From: Proteiniphilum propionicum
GTDB lineage: Bacteria > Bacteroidota > Bacteroidia > Bacteroidales > Dysgonomonadaceae
Direction of reading: 5' to 3'
Length of the DNA stretch: 64,000 nucleotides
Assembly (NCBI RefSeq): GCF_022267555.1
Contig: NZ_CP073586.1
Location: 1,727,501 to 1,791,500 of the forward strand
The first letter of the stretch is position 1. Each line of letters starts with the position of its first letter. The notes below the pieces were generated by a model. That model searched no databases, was not told where the DNA came from, and was given only the letters and a program-made list of their open reading frames with translations. Of the stretch, positions 55,074-64,000 are shown piece after piece. The position numbers were made by a program, and so were the translations under genes.

Positions 55074-56060
55074 TTACTTTTTATTGTTTCCTCCGCCTTG
55101 GGGCTTCGCTATTGAATCTCTCATATCGGTGTCGGCTTTAATATTTTCCATACGGTAATAATCCATAATACCCAGATTACCGTTTCTGAATGCTTCAGCC
55201 ATGGCTATTGGTACTTCGGCTTCGGCTTCTATCACCTTGGCACGGGCTTCCTGAGCTTTAGCTTTCATCTCCTGTTCAAGGGCTATTGCCATAGCGCGTC
55301 GCTCTTCGGCACGTGCCTGGGCAATATTTTTGTCTGCCTGCGCCTGATCCATCTGAAGAACAGCTCCAATATTTTTACCTATATCAATGTCTGCGATATC
55401 AATTGAGAGAATTTCGAACGCTGTTCCTGCATCCAGCCCTTTTTTAAGTACCAGTTTTGATATGGAATCGGGGTTTTCGAGCACCGACTTGTGCGAGACT
55501 GCGGATCCTATGGAGGACACAATGCCTTCACCTACACGGGCGAGAATGGTCTCCTCCCCGGCACCACCTACTAACCTTTTAATGTTTGCACGTACTGTTA
55601 CTCGGGCTTTTGCTATCAACTGGATACCATCGATGGCAACGGCTGTAACCGGCGGAGTATCAATCACTTTTGGATTTACAGACATCTGTACTGCCTGAAG
55701 AACGTCACGGCCTGCCAGGTCGATAGCGGTTCCCATCTGAAAAGTAAGATCGATGTTTGCTTTTGAAGCAGATACCAGGGCATGAACCACTTTTTCAACG
55801 TGTCCACCGGCAAGGTAGTGTGCTTCAAGATTATCTCTTGTTACATTTTTTAATCCCGCCTTGTGCGCTTCAATCATTGCGTATACGATTGTATGTGGCG
55901 GGACCCGTCGCAAACGCATTAAAAACAACTGAACGAGTGAAATGTGTACCCCTGCCGACAATGCATTAATCCACAGGAAAAAAGGGACGTAATGGAAAAA
56001 AATCAATAAAAAAATGATTATTACGGCAATTGCAACAATTAAGGGAAACGAAAAATCCAT
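55074..56060 (-). CDS. floA: Flotillin-like protein FloA
   Basis: A 328-aa protein of the FloA (UPF0365) family of membrane-microdomain scaffolds. One N-terminal membrane segment ([20 protein letters not shown], in part [14 protein letters not shown]) is followed by an SPFH-like core ([35 protein letters not shown]). A C-terminal coiled coil rich in Glu-Ala repeats ([21 protein letters not shown], in part [15 protein letters not shown]) is near 250-300. It follows nfeD-like DNA after 274 bases and precedes udp. Confidence 0.95.
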   Translation of the reverse strand: MDFSFPLIVAIAVIIIFLLIFFHYVPFFLWINALSAGVHISLVQLFLMRLRRVPPHTIVYAMIEAHKAGLKNVTRDNLEAHYLAGGHVEKVVHALVSASKANIDLTFQMGTAIDLAGRDVLQAVQMSVNPKVIDTPPVTAVAIDGIQLIAKARVTVRANIKRLVGGAGEETILARVGEGIVSSIGSAVSHKSVLENPDSISKLVLKKGLDAGTAFEILSIDIADIDIGKNIGAVLQMDQAQADKNIAQARAEERRAMAIALEQEMKAKAQEARAKVIEAEAEVPIAMAEAFRNGNLGIMDYYRMENIKADTDMRDSIAKPQGGGNNKK

Positions 56061-56334
56061 AATTTTTTGTTTTTGGTGTTATTATTTATTGAATTATTTT
56101 ATAACAAAGTTTCTATAAGCCACATAATCCATTAATTTTCAACAAAATAAACTTAGCTATAACTGTATGGCCTTTTTGCTGATTGTCAGGTGTTTAAATA
56201 AACATTTACAAATTATTTTTATTATTCAGATCTGAAATTATCAGACATTCAGCTTGTGACATAATTAATATACTTTCGTATCTGTCTCGATTTCAGCTAA
56301 ATCATCCGTTATGCTGTATTTTTATATAGCTGTA

Positions 56335-56808
56335 TTATCTCCTTTTTACAATGACATTGTATGTATTCACTTTTACAACCTCAATCTCTGTCTCTTCATC
56401 AATTAATTCGCCATTGAAAGATTTTCCTTCTACTTCTACATCGTTAACCATTACCTTTCCAATTGGATTAAGGCGGGAGAGAGATATTCCTGTATCACCA
56501 GCATTAATTTTCTGAAGATTTCCGGTATCAACTTTCCCCTCGATATTTGCCTCAAGTGAGATCTTTCGCAACGATTTAGATTTTATAAGCCAGAAAAACG
56601 TACCCCCCAGCGCCAGCGAAGCTGCTGCTATGGTTATATTTCCCGCACTGGTCCCCAGGAAAATGTAAGCATAAACAATTCCGCCTATCAGGAAGATAGC
56701 TCCTGCTATACCTGCTATGCTGATTCCCGGGAGTAAGAATATCTCAATAAGCATGAAAAGTACACCCAGTGCTATCACGGCAATTACAATGATGAGGTCG
56801 AGAGTCAT
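56335..56808 (-). CDS. NfeD-like membrane protein
   Basis: A 157-aa protein with three to four membrane helices (LDLIIVIAVIALGVLFMLIE, in part LIIVIAVIALGVLFMLIEIF) and a C-terminal OB-fold domain (GDTGISLSRLNPIGKVMV, GKSFNGELIDEETEIEVV) of the NfeD family. NfeD proteins with flotillins (here floA, next downstream) are a classical pair in membrane organisation. It is 14 bases after the TPR/PD40 gene. Confidence 0.9.
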   Translation of the reverse strand: MTLDLIIVIAVIALGVLFMLIEIFLLPGISIAGIAGAIFLIGGIVYAYIFLGTSAGNITIAAASLALGGTFFWLIKSKSLRKISLEANIEGKVDTGNLQKINAGDTGISLSRLNPIGKVMVNDVEVEGKSFNGELIDEETEIEVVKVNTYNVIVKRR

Positions 56809-56822
56809 ATAAGGGATTACTT

Positions 56823-58250
56823 TTATTTAAAATTATTTAGTATTTCTTCGTTCCTTGCCTCAATTTTTAGTCTGTTTACCTCTCTGAAGAGTGATTCAGT
56901 CTCTTTTTCCAGGTGCAGTATTGTGCTATTCAAATTGTTATTTGATAAACCTCCTTCTGCATACTGATCCCGTTTTTCGGAAAGCTCCTTATTCAAATCG
57001 TTAAGTTGTTTCTCCAGGCCCATTGCCTGTGAGTACACAGATCTGGCTTTGCTGTTTTTAAAATCGGAAAGCGAATGATAGGTAGTTCTGTCGTTGATCA
57101 CGAACTCAAAATCACCTCTCTTTGGTTGATTAGGAACTGTTTCCTGCCGTGCTTTCACACGTAGTGAAGCGTACTCGGCCCCTTTTTTCCAAGTTTCGGC
57201 AATAGAGGATATCTTTGCACGGTTTGCAAGTTGTTTTTCGTCTTCACTTTCGAGCAGAATAATCTGTTGATTCGGAATGAACGTGTATACACAAACTGAG
57301 TCGGCCGGTTGGAAACGGTCTGACGCAAACCACCCGATCTCCTTCTCTTCGTCAATCACCATCATGTAGTCGTTGAACGGTGAGTTGAACGGCATATTCA
57401 GTTGATTTGGGTTGAGATATGAATCGGCAGTCAGGTTATAACGGGTAATATACAGGTCATAGCCGCCGAACGACTGATGTCCTGTTGATGCAAAATAGAT
57501 GGTCATCCCGTCGTTCATCACAAAAGGATAGGCCTGGTCTCCTTCCATATTAATATTTTCCGGCAGTTTTTTCTCATTCCCGAATGTGTCGAGTAGTTTG
57601 TCCATTGTAAACAGATCGAGTCCTTTTACCTGATCGCCCTGCGAATAATAGACTTTGTCTTTCCGCTCATTCATATACAGTGTTTTATCTGTTTTTGACA
57701 AATTGGGAAAAAAATCGTTCAGCGGTACCAGTGAGCCTGAAGATGCGCTCAGGTTATAGGCAGATAGGAGATCTGCTTTTGGAAGCACCAGGCTGTCAAT
57801 AATCTGTATGTCTTCTGTTCTTTTGACAGCTTTTTTCAGTTTTTCGGCATAAATGCGTTTTTGAGCCAGTTTTTCCAGAGCGTCATTGTTCCTGCGGTTT
57901 GCCCGTTGATATTTTTCGAACTCCTTTTCCGCATCTTCAAAACGGTACGTTTTGGAATAGAGTTCGCCAAGGTATATGTATGCTTCGGTGATTTTCTTTT
58001 GTGATGCAAAAGTGAGATACTTTTCGGCTTCAATTAATTTGCCTGTTTCATACAGGCAAACTCCCAGCCATTGATTTACTGAAGCGTTATTGGGATTATT
58101 GAAGTATTCTGCCCTGAAAACAGGAAGTGCATGGGCAAACCTTCCCTCCAGATACATTTTTTTCGCTTCATCAAGTGTTTGAGCCTGTAAAGCGAAAGCT
58201 AATGTGCTAAACAGAAGAGTAAGAAAGATATGTTGTTTCTTCATCATCAT
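56823..58250 (-). CDS. TPR/PD40 periplasmic protein
   Basis: A 475-aa protein with a signal peptide (LTLLFSTLAFALQAQ). TPR repeats fill about 25-140 (EAKKMYLEGRFAHALPVF, YIYLGELYSKTYRFEDAE). A beta-propeller-like PD40 region (YPFVMNDGMTIYFASTGHQSFGG, in part MTIYFASTGHQSFGGYD) lies at about 240-310. A coiled coil (LEKQLNDLNKELSEKRDQYA, in part) is near the C-terminus. Its role is unknown. It shares a divergent promoter region with guaA and precedes nfeD and floA. Confidence 0.85.
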   Translation of the reverse strand: MMMKKQHIFLTLLFSTLAFALQAQTLDEAKKMYLEGRFAHALPVFRAEYFNNPNNASVNQWLGVCLYETGKLIEAEKYLTFASQKKITEAYIYLGELYSKTYRFEDAEKEFEKYQRANRRNNDALEKLAQKRIYAEKLKKAVKRTEDIQIIDSLVLPKADLLSAYNLSASSGSLVPLNDFFPNLSKTDKTLYMNERKDKVYYSQGDQVKGLDLFTMDKLLDTFGNEKKLPENINMEGDQAYPFVMNDGMTIYFASTGHQSFGGYDLYITRYNLTADSYLNPNQLNMPFNSPFNDYMMVIDEEKEIGWFASDRFQPADSVCVYTFIPNQQIILLESEDEKQLANRAKISSIAETWKKGAEYASLRVKARQETVPNQPKRGDFEFVINDRTTYHSLSDFKNSKARSVYSQAMGLEKQLNDLNKELSEKRDQYAEGGLSNNNLNSTILHLEKETESLFREVNRLKIEARNEEILNNFK

Positions 58251-58263
58251 TTTTACTGATTTT

Positions 58264-58271
58264 CAAAGATA
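58264..58271 (-). promoter_or_regulatory. -7 element of the TPR/PD40-nfeD-floA transcript
   Basis: The minus strand reads TATCTTTG, 14 bases before the ATG at 58250. It is one arm of a 17-bp inverted repeat whose other arm is the guaA promoter. Confidence 0.6.
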
Positions 58272-58323
58272 GTGAAAAAAATATTCAATCGATTCAAATA
58301 TTTATGATTTTCTCTTTTTTCAC

Positions 58324-58331
58324 TATCTTTG
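58324..58331 (+). promoter_or_regulatory. guaA promoter -7 element
   Basis: TATCTTTG, preceded by TTTTTTCAC, ends 22 bases before the guaA ATG. Confidence 0.6.
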
Positions 58332-58353
58332 AGGCCTGAAAAAAATTCCTCTT

Positions 58354-59874
58354 ATGCAAGAAAAAATTATAATACTCGATTTCGGTTCACAAACCACACA
58401 GCTTATTGGAAGGCGTGTGAGAGAATTAAAAACTTATTGCGAGATAGTACCATACAATAAATTCCCATTCGGAGATACCTCAGTTAAAGGGGTAATCCTT
58501 TCCGGTAGTCCTTTTTCGGTTAATGATGCGAATGCGTTCAAAACCGATTTAAATGAAATACGCGGTAAATATCCGGTGTTGGGTATATGCTATGGAGCTC
58601 AGCTTATGGTGGTGTCGTCAGGCGGCGAGGTAGGCAGGATTAATGCCCGCGAGTATGGCCGCGCACACTTGAACGTGAGCGCAGTTGATGATTTGCTTTT
58701 AGGCAACATATCACAAAATAGTCAGGTGTGGATGTCTCACGGTGACACAATAGCTCGTATCCCTGATAATTTCAAAGTTATTGCATCTACAGGAGATGTT
58801 AAGCCGGCTGCATATAAGATCGATGGAGAACTTACTTGGGGGGTTCAGTTCCACCCCGAAGTATTTCATACAGACGAAGGGACACAAATATTGGATAATT
58901 TCCTTTCCATTTGTAAAGTAAATAAAGAGTGGACTCCGGCATCGTTTATCGAAGCTACTGTCAGGGAGCTGAAAGAGGAGCTGGGTGACGACAAGGTAAT
59001 TCTGGCTCTTTCAGGAGGTGTGGACTCTTCGGTTACCGGGGTATTGTTAAACAGAGCTATCGGAAAAAACCTTACCTGCATTTTCGTAGACCATGGGTTG
59101 TTACGCAAAAACGAATTTAAAACTGTTCTGGCAAACTATGAGCATTTAGGACTTAATGTGATTGGTGTGGATGCGAAAAATCGCTTCTACAAAGAGCTGG
59201 CCGGTGTTACTGACCCTGAAAGGAAACGTAAGATAATTGGTAAAGGATTTATAGATGTTTTCGAAGAAGAAGCACATAAACTAAAAGATATAAAATGGCT
59301 TGCCCAGGGAACCATCTATCCCGATATTATTGAGTCGCTTTCCATTACAGGTGTCACAATTAAAAGCCACCATAACGTAGGCGGGCTTCCTGAAAAGATG
59401 CATCTTAAACTGTGTGAGCCTCTGAGGTTGCTGTTCAAGGATGAAGTACGTAAGATAGGGCTGGAATTAGGAATAGATCCTTCCCTTATTAACCGCCATC
59501 CTTTTCCGGGACCGGGGTTGGGTATTCGCATACTGGGAGCTATAACGCCCGAAAAGGTGCGGATTGTACAGGATGCTGACGAAATATTTATTTCAAATCT
59601 TCGTACTGCAGGACTTTACAACAAAGTATGGCAGGCCGGTGCTATTCTCTTGCCGGTACAATCGGTGGGAGTGATGGGTGATGAACGTACATATGAAAAC
59701 ACCATCGCTTTGCGTGCGGTTACTTCTACCGATGCAATGACTGCTGACTGGTCGCGCTTGCCTTACGATTTCCTGGCAAAGGTATCAAATGAGATCATCA
59801 ACAAGGTGAAGGGAGTCAACCGGGTAGTTTACGATATCTCATCAAAACCTCCAGCAACAATTGAGTGGGAGTAG
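58354..59874 (+). CDS. guaA: GMP synthase (glutamine-hydrolysing)
   Basis: Converts XMP to GMP with glutamine and ATP. The 506-aa protein has the class I amidotransferase half ([10 protein letters not shown] with the nucleophilic Cys near 82; [10 protein letters not shown]), the ATP-pyrophosphatase P-loop [15 protein letters not shown] near 220 and a C-terminal dimerisation domain ([21 protein letters not shown], in part [26 protein letters not shown]). The length is normal. It is a single gene, divergent from the TPR/PD40 gene and facing the PgpH-like gene. Confidence 0.97.
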   Translation: MQEKIIILDFGSQTTQLIGRRVRELKTYCEIVPYNKFPFGDTSVKGVILSGSPFSVNDANAFKTDLNEIRGKYPVLGICYGAQLMVVSSGGEVGRINAREYGRAHLNVSAVDDLLLGNISQNSQVWMSHGDTIARIPDNFKVIASTGDVKPAAYKIDGELTWGVQFHPEVFHTDEGTQILDNFLSICKVNKEWTPASFIEATVRELKEELGDDKVILALSGGVDSSVTGVLLNRAIGKNLTCIFVDHGLLRKNEFKTVLANYEHLGLNVIGVDAKNRFYKELAGVTDPERKRKIIGKGFIDVFEEEAHKLKDIKWLAQGTIYPDIIESLSITGVTIKSHHNVGGLPEKMHLKLCEPLRLLFKDEVRKIGLELGIDPSLINRHPFPGPGLGIRILGAITPEKVRIVQDADEIFISNLRTAGLYNKVWQAGAILLPVQSVGVMGDERTYENTIALRAVTSTDAMTADWSRLPYDFLAKVSNEIINKVKGVNRVVYDISSKPPATIEWE

Positions 59875-59911
59875 ATAGCATGTACTCAAAGCTTCCTGGC
59901 AGTTGAACTTG

Positions 59912-59919
59912 CAAAGATA
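59912..59919 (-). promoter_or_regulatory. Possible antisense promoter box near the guaA end
   Basis: CAAAGATA on the plus strand, so TATCTTTG on the minus strand, lies 38 bases after the guaA stop and reads into its 3' end. It could also be chance in this short convergent gap. Confidence 0.25.
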
Positions 59920-59949
59920 GCAACAATAGCAATAATAGAGAGAGGGTAG

Positions 59950-62022
59950 TTAACGTGTGGGCTGTTTCAGTTCGGGATAAGCTATACGGGTGTGATATAC
60001 CGTTTTCAGTTTATCAACAAAAACATCCTTCACTGTCTGAATATCTCTGAATGTGATGGGAGCTATTCTGAAATATCCTTCATTCATCTGTGAATCAATT
60101 ATTTTGTCAACCAGGTTGCGAATAGATTGTTCTGTATATTCCGGGAGGCTTCGCGACGATGCCTCCACCGCATCGGCCATCATCATAATTGCTGTCTCTT
60201 TGGAAAAAGGATTCGGCCCGGGATATAGAAAATCGGCTTCATTGGCCTCTTTCCCGGGGTTGGCATTTTTCCATGAGATATAAAAATATTTCGGCATGCT
60301 TGTTCCGTGATGTGTTTCAATAAAATCGATAATCTGTTGCGGCACGTTGTATTTCTGTGCAATCTTCACCCCATCTTTTACATGATTGATTATGATGCGT
60401 GCACTCTCCTCAAAAGGGAGCCCTGCATGAGGGTTCATTCCAGGTGCTTGATTTTCCGTGAAAAAAGCAGGATTCTTTATTTTCCCTATATCGTGATACA
60501 AAGCTCCAGTCCTTATAAGAGAGGCATTCGCTCCCAGTTTTGCGGCGGCCGCCATTCCCAGATTTGACACCTGTAATGAGTGCTGGAATGTACCTGGCGC
60601 TTTTTCGGAGAGTTCTTTCAACAGAGGTTTATTTATATTTGAAAGTTCTACCAGCGTCACACCTGATATGAATCCGAAAGATTGCTCAACAAGATAGATC
60701 AGTGAATAGGAGAACATTATGAAAATAAAGTTTATTGAGAAATATACCAGCATAACCCAGTCGGCCTCCTTTACATTTCCTTCCTGATATAATATCAGCC
60801 CAAGATACACCGTAACATAGGTAAGAAGGATAAAAAATGAACTTCTTATAAGCTGAGAACGCTCAGTAAGCTCTTTCAGCATAAAAATAGAGACCATGGC
60901 AACTGAAATTTGGATTGCAGTGAACTCGAAAGGAAAAGGCACCATCAGTGAGCTCATGATTACGGTGGTGATACTGGCGAACAAAGCGGTACGTGAATCG
61001 ATAAAGGTACGTATGAGAATGGTAACTATGGCATATGGAATTATATATACGCTGAATAGTTCAAACCGGACAGTGATACATGTTAGCGCCACAAAGAGCG
61101 TTATTAGCAACACCATGAAACTCACATGTTTCCTATTGCGATATTCATGAGGGCGGAAGAATAAAAGGTACATATAAAATGAACCGAACATAAAAAGAAT
61201 AAGAATAAACTGTCCCAGTATTATCCAGCCATTTTTCGTGGCCCCCCCGCTGCGTTCTTCAGTCACACGTTTCAGTGAAGAGAGTATGTTATATGTGCGT
61301 GAGTCAACAATCTCTCCCTGGTCAATAATTCTTTGTCCCTGCTGCACCATGCCGCGGCTGATATCAACCTGCTGAATAAATTCATTTTGCGCTTTCTCTG
61401 ATGTTGCCGCATCGTAAATTATATTCTCTCTGATATACTCATTTATATCAGCCGTTTTCAGAATGTTTGCATCTATATTTGCAGGGGCATCGCTCAATAT
61501 CTTTTCATATGCGGTACGTATTGTATAAAGTGATTCTATCGACCTGGCTTGTGCAACATTCTCTTCTTTTATTCGCAGAGTCTTTGTCTTTGACTCATGT
61601 ATGAGGTCGTAGTCGATTGAGCGCATTATGCCGTTGTTGTATATCTCGTTAAGCTTGTCGCGGATATACAGTTTATATCCGGGAGAGAGAGTGGCAAGTT
61701 TGGCATTCAGGTTTACATCAGCATCAAAGTCGGCAATGGCATTTTTCTGTACATCATAATTTATAATGAAGTAGGGTTCGTAAAATTGCAAAATACTGTC
61801 CTGCTCTGTCTTTAACTGCTCTGCAGGCTTGTAGATGGGGAAATCAAATGGAGCCGTCAACAGGCCATACTGCCAGGGTCTCCCTTCATTGAACGAATAT
61901 TTGAAACTACCCTGACGGGGAAAAATATAGGTTATGAAGAGTACAGCGACAATAAATACCAAAGGAACAAAAATTCTTGTTCTGACTCTTATTTTCTTTT
62001 TTTTTGATGATGAACTGTTCAT
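59950..62022 (-). CDS. PgpH-like 7TM-HD phosphodiesterase
   Basis: A 690-aa membrane protein. The start at 62022 (MNSSSSKKKKIRVRTRI) has AGAGG five bases upstream; the frame from 62061 adds 13 residues without this. One helix near 15-30, an extracytoplasmic part of about 250 aa, then seven helices (about 280-440) precede the HD domain. The HD motif is ALYHDIGKIKNPAFF near 520, with HDIG, and further His in HHGTSMPKYF. It matches PgpH, which hydrolyses cyclic di-AMP. It follows waaA by 57 bases. Confidence 0.88.
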   Translation of the reverse strand: MNSSSSKKKKIRVRTRIFVPLVFIVAVLFITYIFPRQGSFKYSFNEGRPWQYGLLTAPFDFPIYKPAEQLKTEQDSILQFYEPYFIINYDVQKNAIADFDADVNLNAKLATLSPGYKLYIRDKLNEIYNNGIMRSIDYDLIHESKTKTLRIKEENVAQARSIESLYTIRTAYEKILSDAPANIDANILKTADINEYIRENIIYDAATSEKAQNEFIQQVDISRGMVQQGQRIIDQGEIVDSRTYNILSSLKRVTEERSGGATKNGWIILGQFILILFMFGSFYMYLLFFRPHEYRNRKHVSFMVLLITLFVALTCITVRFELFSVYIIPYAIVTILIRTFIDSRTALFASITTVIMSSLMVPFPFEFTAIQISVAMVSIFMLKELTERSQLIRSSFFILLTYVTVYLGLILYQEGNVKEADWVMLVYFSINFIFIMFSYSLIYLVEQSFGFISGVTLVELSNINKPLLKELSEKAPGTFQHSLQVSNLGMAAAAKLGANASLIRTGALYHDIGKIKNPAFFTENQAPGMNPHAGLPFEESARIIINHVKDGVKIAQKYNVPQQIIDFIETHHGTSMPKYFYISWKNANPGKEANEADFLYPGPNPFSKETAIMMMADAVEASSRSLPEYTEQSIRNLVDKIIDSQMNEGYFRIAPITFRDIQTVKDVFVDKLKTVYHTRIAYPELKQPTR

Positions 62023-62118
62023 GCCTCTTTGTGTTAACGTTGTGAGGTTATTATACAACAACTGAACTACTGAATTGTTTGTATATTATGGACCTTTCTC
62101 TGTGGTACTACAAGTTTT

Positions 62119-63339
62119 TCAGAGTGAAATCAGCTTCATTATTTCACGTGTCGCCCCAGCGTTTCCGAATATATATTCTTTTGCTTTCACACCGGCATTT
62201 ATCCTCGATGATGAATCAAGAGCCATCTCATCCATCTTTTTGTTGAATTCTGTCTTGTTGCTGATGGAAAATCCACCTCCGTTAGTTATAAGGCCATGAG
62301 CTTCAATGAACTTTGAGTATCTTGGCCCGAAGATGACAGGTATGCCATACACCGCCGCTTCGGGCAAATTGTGAATTCCCTCTCCAAATCCGCCTCCTAT
62401 ATAGGCTATCTGGCCGTATCGATAAATGGAAGAGAGTAATCCGAAGCAATCGATTATAAGACATTCACACTGTGTAATATTTTCCTCGGTAGCATTTGAA
62501 TAACGCAAGTGTGCGCGTTTCAGCTTCTTTTCTATCTCCCTTAGACGTGGCTCGTCAATCTCATGAGGTGCTATAATCAGTTTCAATCCACTGTGAGTGT
62601 TAAAGTAATCGATCAGTAGATCTTCGTCCGGGGCCCAGGAACTGCCTGCTACGATGACGATTGACTTTTTATCAGCAAATTTTTCAACTACCGGCAGTTC
62701 CTTTGCATTATTCCGCACCTCTATTACTCTGTCGATACGTGTATCACCGGCAAGTGTGACATTTTCAATGCCTTTACCTTTCAGGAGTTTAGCCGATAGT
62801 TCGTCCTGAACAAAAAAGTGTGAGTAAAAGCGAAGCATTTTCCCGTAACGTGTCAGTCTGTTCTTAAAAAAGGGCTGACCAGGCCTGAATACTGCAGAGG
62901 CCAGATAGACAGGGATCTTCCGAAGAAAGCTTTCGTGAATATAGTTATACCAAAACTCATATTTGATGAAAATGGCGATGAAAGGATTCGCCAGATCCAG
63001 AAATCGGCGTACGTTCTTTTTTGTGTCGAACGGCAGATAACACACTATATCGGCCAAAGGATAATCTTTTCTAACTTCATATCCCGACGGAGAAAAAAAG
63101 GTAAGCAGAATTTTATACTCAGGATGCTCTTTTGTTATCGCCTCAATAAGGGGGCGGGCTTGTTCAAACTCACCCAATGAGGCTGCATGTAGCCATATGT
63201 AACGGGACTCCCGGTCTATCTTCTCTTTCAGTTTGCTGAATGTAGCTTTCTGCCCGCTGACCATCAGACGCGCTTTTTTTTTAAAAAGTGCAGCCAGGCG
63301 TATAAAAAACGCCATAAAAAAAATTCCTATATTATACAT
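62119..63339 (-). CDS. waaA: Kdo transferase
   Basis: Transfers Kdo to lipid A precursor in the inner membrane, an essential step of LPS assembly (GT30). The start at 63339 ([19 protein letters not shown]) fits the family pattern, with one membrane anchor at the N-terminus; the frame from 63363 adds eight residues. It is 406 aa. Motifs include [42 protein letters not shown] (part), [17 protein letters not shown] and [20 protein letters not shown] (part). It overlaps the gltX stop by 8 bases, so is coupled to it. Confidence 0.94.
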   Translation of the reverse strand: MYNIGIFFMAFFIRLAALFKKKARLMVSGQKATFSKLKEKIDRESRYIWLHAASLGEFEQARPLIEAITKEHPEYKILLTFFSPSGYEVRKDYPLADIVCYLPFDTKKNVRRFLDLANPFIAIFIKYEFWYNYIHESFLRKIPVYLASAVFRPGQPFFKNRLTRYGKMLRFYSHFFVQDELSAKLLKGKGIENVTLAGDTRIDRVIEVRNNAKELPVVEKFADKKSIVIVAGSSWAPDEDLLIDYFNTHSGLKLIIAPHEIDEPRLREIEKKLKRAHLRYSNATEENITQCECLIIDCFGLLSSIYRYGQIAYIGGGFGEGIHNLPEAAVYGIPVIFGPRYSKFIEAHGLITNGGGFSISNKTEFNKKMDEMALDSSSRINAGVKAKEYIFGNAGATREIMKLISL

Positions 63340-64000
63340 TCTCCTGAACTGGTATGGTATCAATAGCTTGTTGCAGCCTGGAAAGAGTCTCCTCTTTTCC
63401 GATAACTTCGGTTATGTTGAACATGTGAGGGCCTTTCCCTACGCCAACAATTGCCAAGCGGAACGCGTTCATTATGTTCCCGGTATGAAAGCAGTTATTC
63501 TTAATCCAATCCATTACTGCCTTTTCCTGATTTTCTGCTGAAAAGTCTGTCATATTTTCAATCAGTCCAATTAGTTGTTTCATCTGGCCGGGAGTCTCTT
63601 TTTTCCAACGTTTGCGAATGGTCTTTTCATCGTATGCGGCTGGGGCGACAAAGAAGTATGAGGATTGATCCCAAAGCTCTTTCACAAAATGTACGCGGTC
63701 TTTTACAAGTGCCACTACTTTGACCACTTTTTCGGCAGGTGCATTTACCCCTTTTTCCAGTAGGATGGGGGCAAACATACCGGCTAACTCATTGTTGGAG
63801 GTGTGGAGTATATACTGATGGTTGTACCACTTGGCTTTTTCAACATCGAATTTTGCTCCGCTTTTACTGCACCGCTCAAATGAAAACGCCTGTACAAGTT
63901 CTTCCAGAGAGAATATTTCCTTCTCTGTTCCGGGGTTCCATCCCAAAAAAGCAAGGAAATTAATTACCGCTTCAGGTAGATAACCGCTTTCACGGTAACC
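63332..64000 (-). CDS. gltX: Glutamyl-tRNA synthetase, C-terminal part (cut by window edge)
   Basis: The last 222 residues of a class I aminoacyl-tRNA synthetase. [24 protein letters not shown] at the edge (in part [16 protein letters not shown]) and [23 protein letters not shown] (part), with KWYNHQYI, match the GluRS stem-contact and anticodon region. The catalytic HIGH/KMSKS part is upstream of the window. The C-terminus is typical ([19 protein letters not shown], in part). It overlaps waaA by 8 bases and leads into the waaA and PgpH-like genes. Confidence 0.93.
   Translation of the reverse strand, partial: GYRESGYLPEAVINFLAFLGWNPGTEKEIFSLEELVQAFSFERCSKSGAKFDVEKAKWYNHQYILHTSNNELAGMFAPILLEKGVNAPAEKVVKVVALVKDRVHFVKELWDQSSYFFVAPAAYDEKTIRKRWKKETPGQMKQLIGLIENMTDFSAENQEKAVMDWIKNNCFHTGNIMNAFRLAIVGVGKGPHMFNITEVIGKEETLSRLQQAIDTIPVQENV

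Larger units (their letters stand above)
58264..58331. repeat. 17-bp inverted repeat of the divergent promoters
   Basis: CAAAGATAGTGAAAAAA at 58264-58280 is exactly repeated in reverse complement at 58315-58331 with a 34-base spacer. Each arm carries a TATCTTTG box, one for each gene, plus the TTTTTTCAC upstream of it. Confidence 0.75.

Noticed and set aside
1-64000. CRISPR array, tRNA, rRNA, integrase
   Set aside because: I saw no regular repeat-spacer pattern, no cloverleaf or rRNA stretch and no integrase; a dedicated scan is needed to be sure.

Overview
The window is chromosomal DNA of a Bacteroidetes bacterium. The evidence is SusC/SusD, a hybrid two-component regulator, DUF4292 and GYF/dispanin proteins, and many promoters with the Bacteroidetes -7 element TAnnTTTG. 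Codon use, AT-rich spacers and gene content fit the order Bacteroidales, perhaps the Dysgonomonadaceae/Porphyromonadaceae side. The family is an inference. I saw no rRNA, tRNA or CRISPR array.

Layout. 1-5081 (minus): a housekeeping operon purF-like, phoH, purC, ubiE, aroE (aroE cut by the window edge). 5461-6789: dgt. 6790-8958: a promoter-rich spacer with a possible small RNA or peptide, then a small membrane-protein cluster (lipoprotein, GYF-dispanin, dispanin, DUF2752). 9107-17475: uvrA, a CPA2 antiporter, a GHL10 lipoprotein and an RNA methyltransferase with a repeat-rich tail. 17625-24412 (minus): a tightly packed six-gene operon encoding a PqqD-like peptide chaperone, an ATP-grasp ligase, a fold-type III PLP decarboxylase, a urea-transporter/M23 peptidase fusion, an outer-membrane barrel and a TPR protein. 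It has its own promoter, and no product is known to me; it is the best candidate for an undescribed system. 24577-26496 (minus): an ECF sigma operon with a Spy/CpxP-like sensor and an EF-hand-like repeat protein. 26692-29801: a DUF389 protein, a chimeric deletion scar joining a regulator to a GH3 glucosidase tail, and a conserved unknown.

29956-36301: dut, TPR, DUF4292 and EnvC-like genes. A 1.84-kb IS1182-like element sits exactly in the 3' end of the TPR gene, with a 6-bp target duplication; its transposase has four +1 shifts, all in homopolymers. 36428-37711: a nucleoside permease. 37753-51001: a polysaccharide utilisation locus with an HTCS regulator divergent from GH130, MFS, unknown lipoprotein, SusC and SusD, plus a 21-bp-spaced direct repeat that looks like the regulator's operator. 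It ends at a strong bidirectional terminator.

51128-64000: M16 peptidase, uridine phosphorylase, floA, nfeD, a TPR/PD40 protein, guaA (sharing an inverted-repeat promoter region with the TPR/PD40 gene), a PgpH-like HD phosphodiesterase, waaA and the end of gltX.
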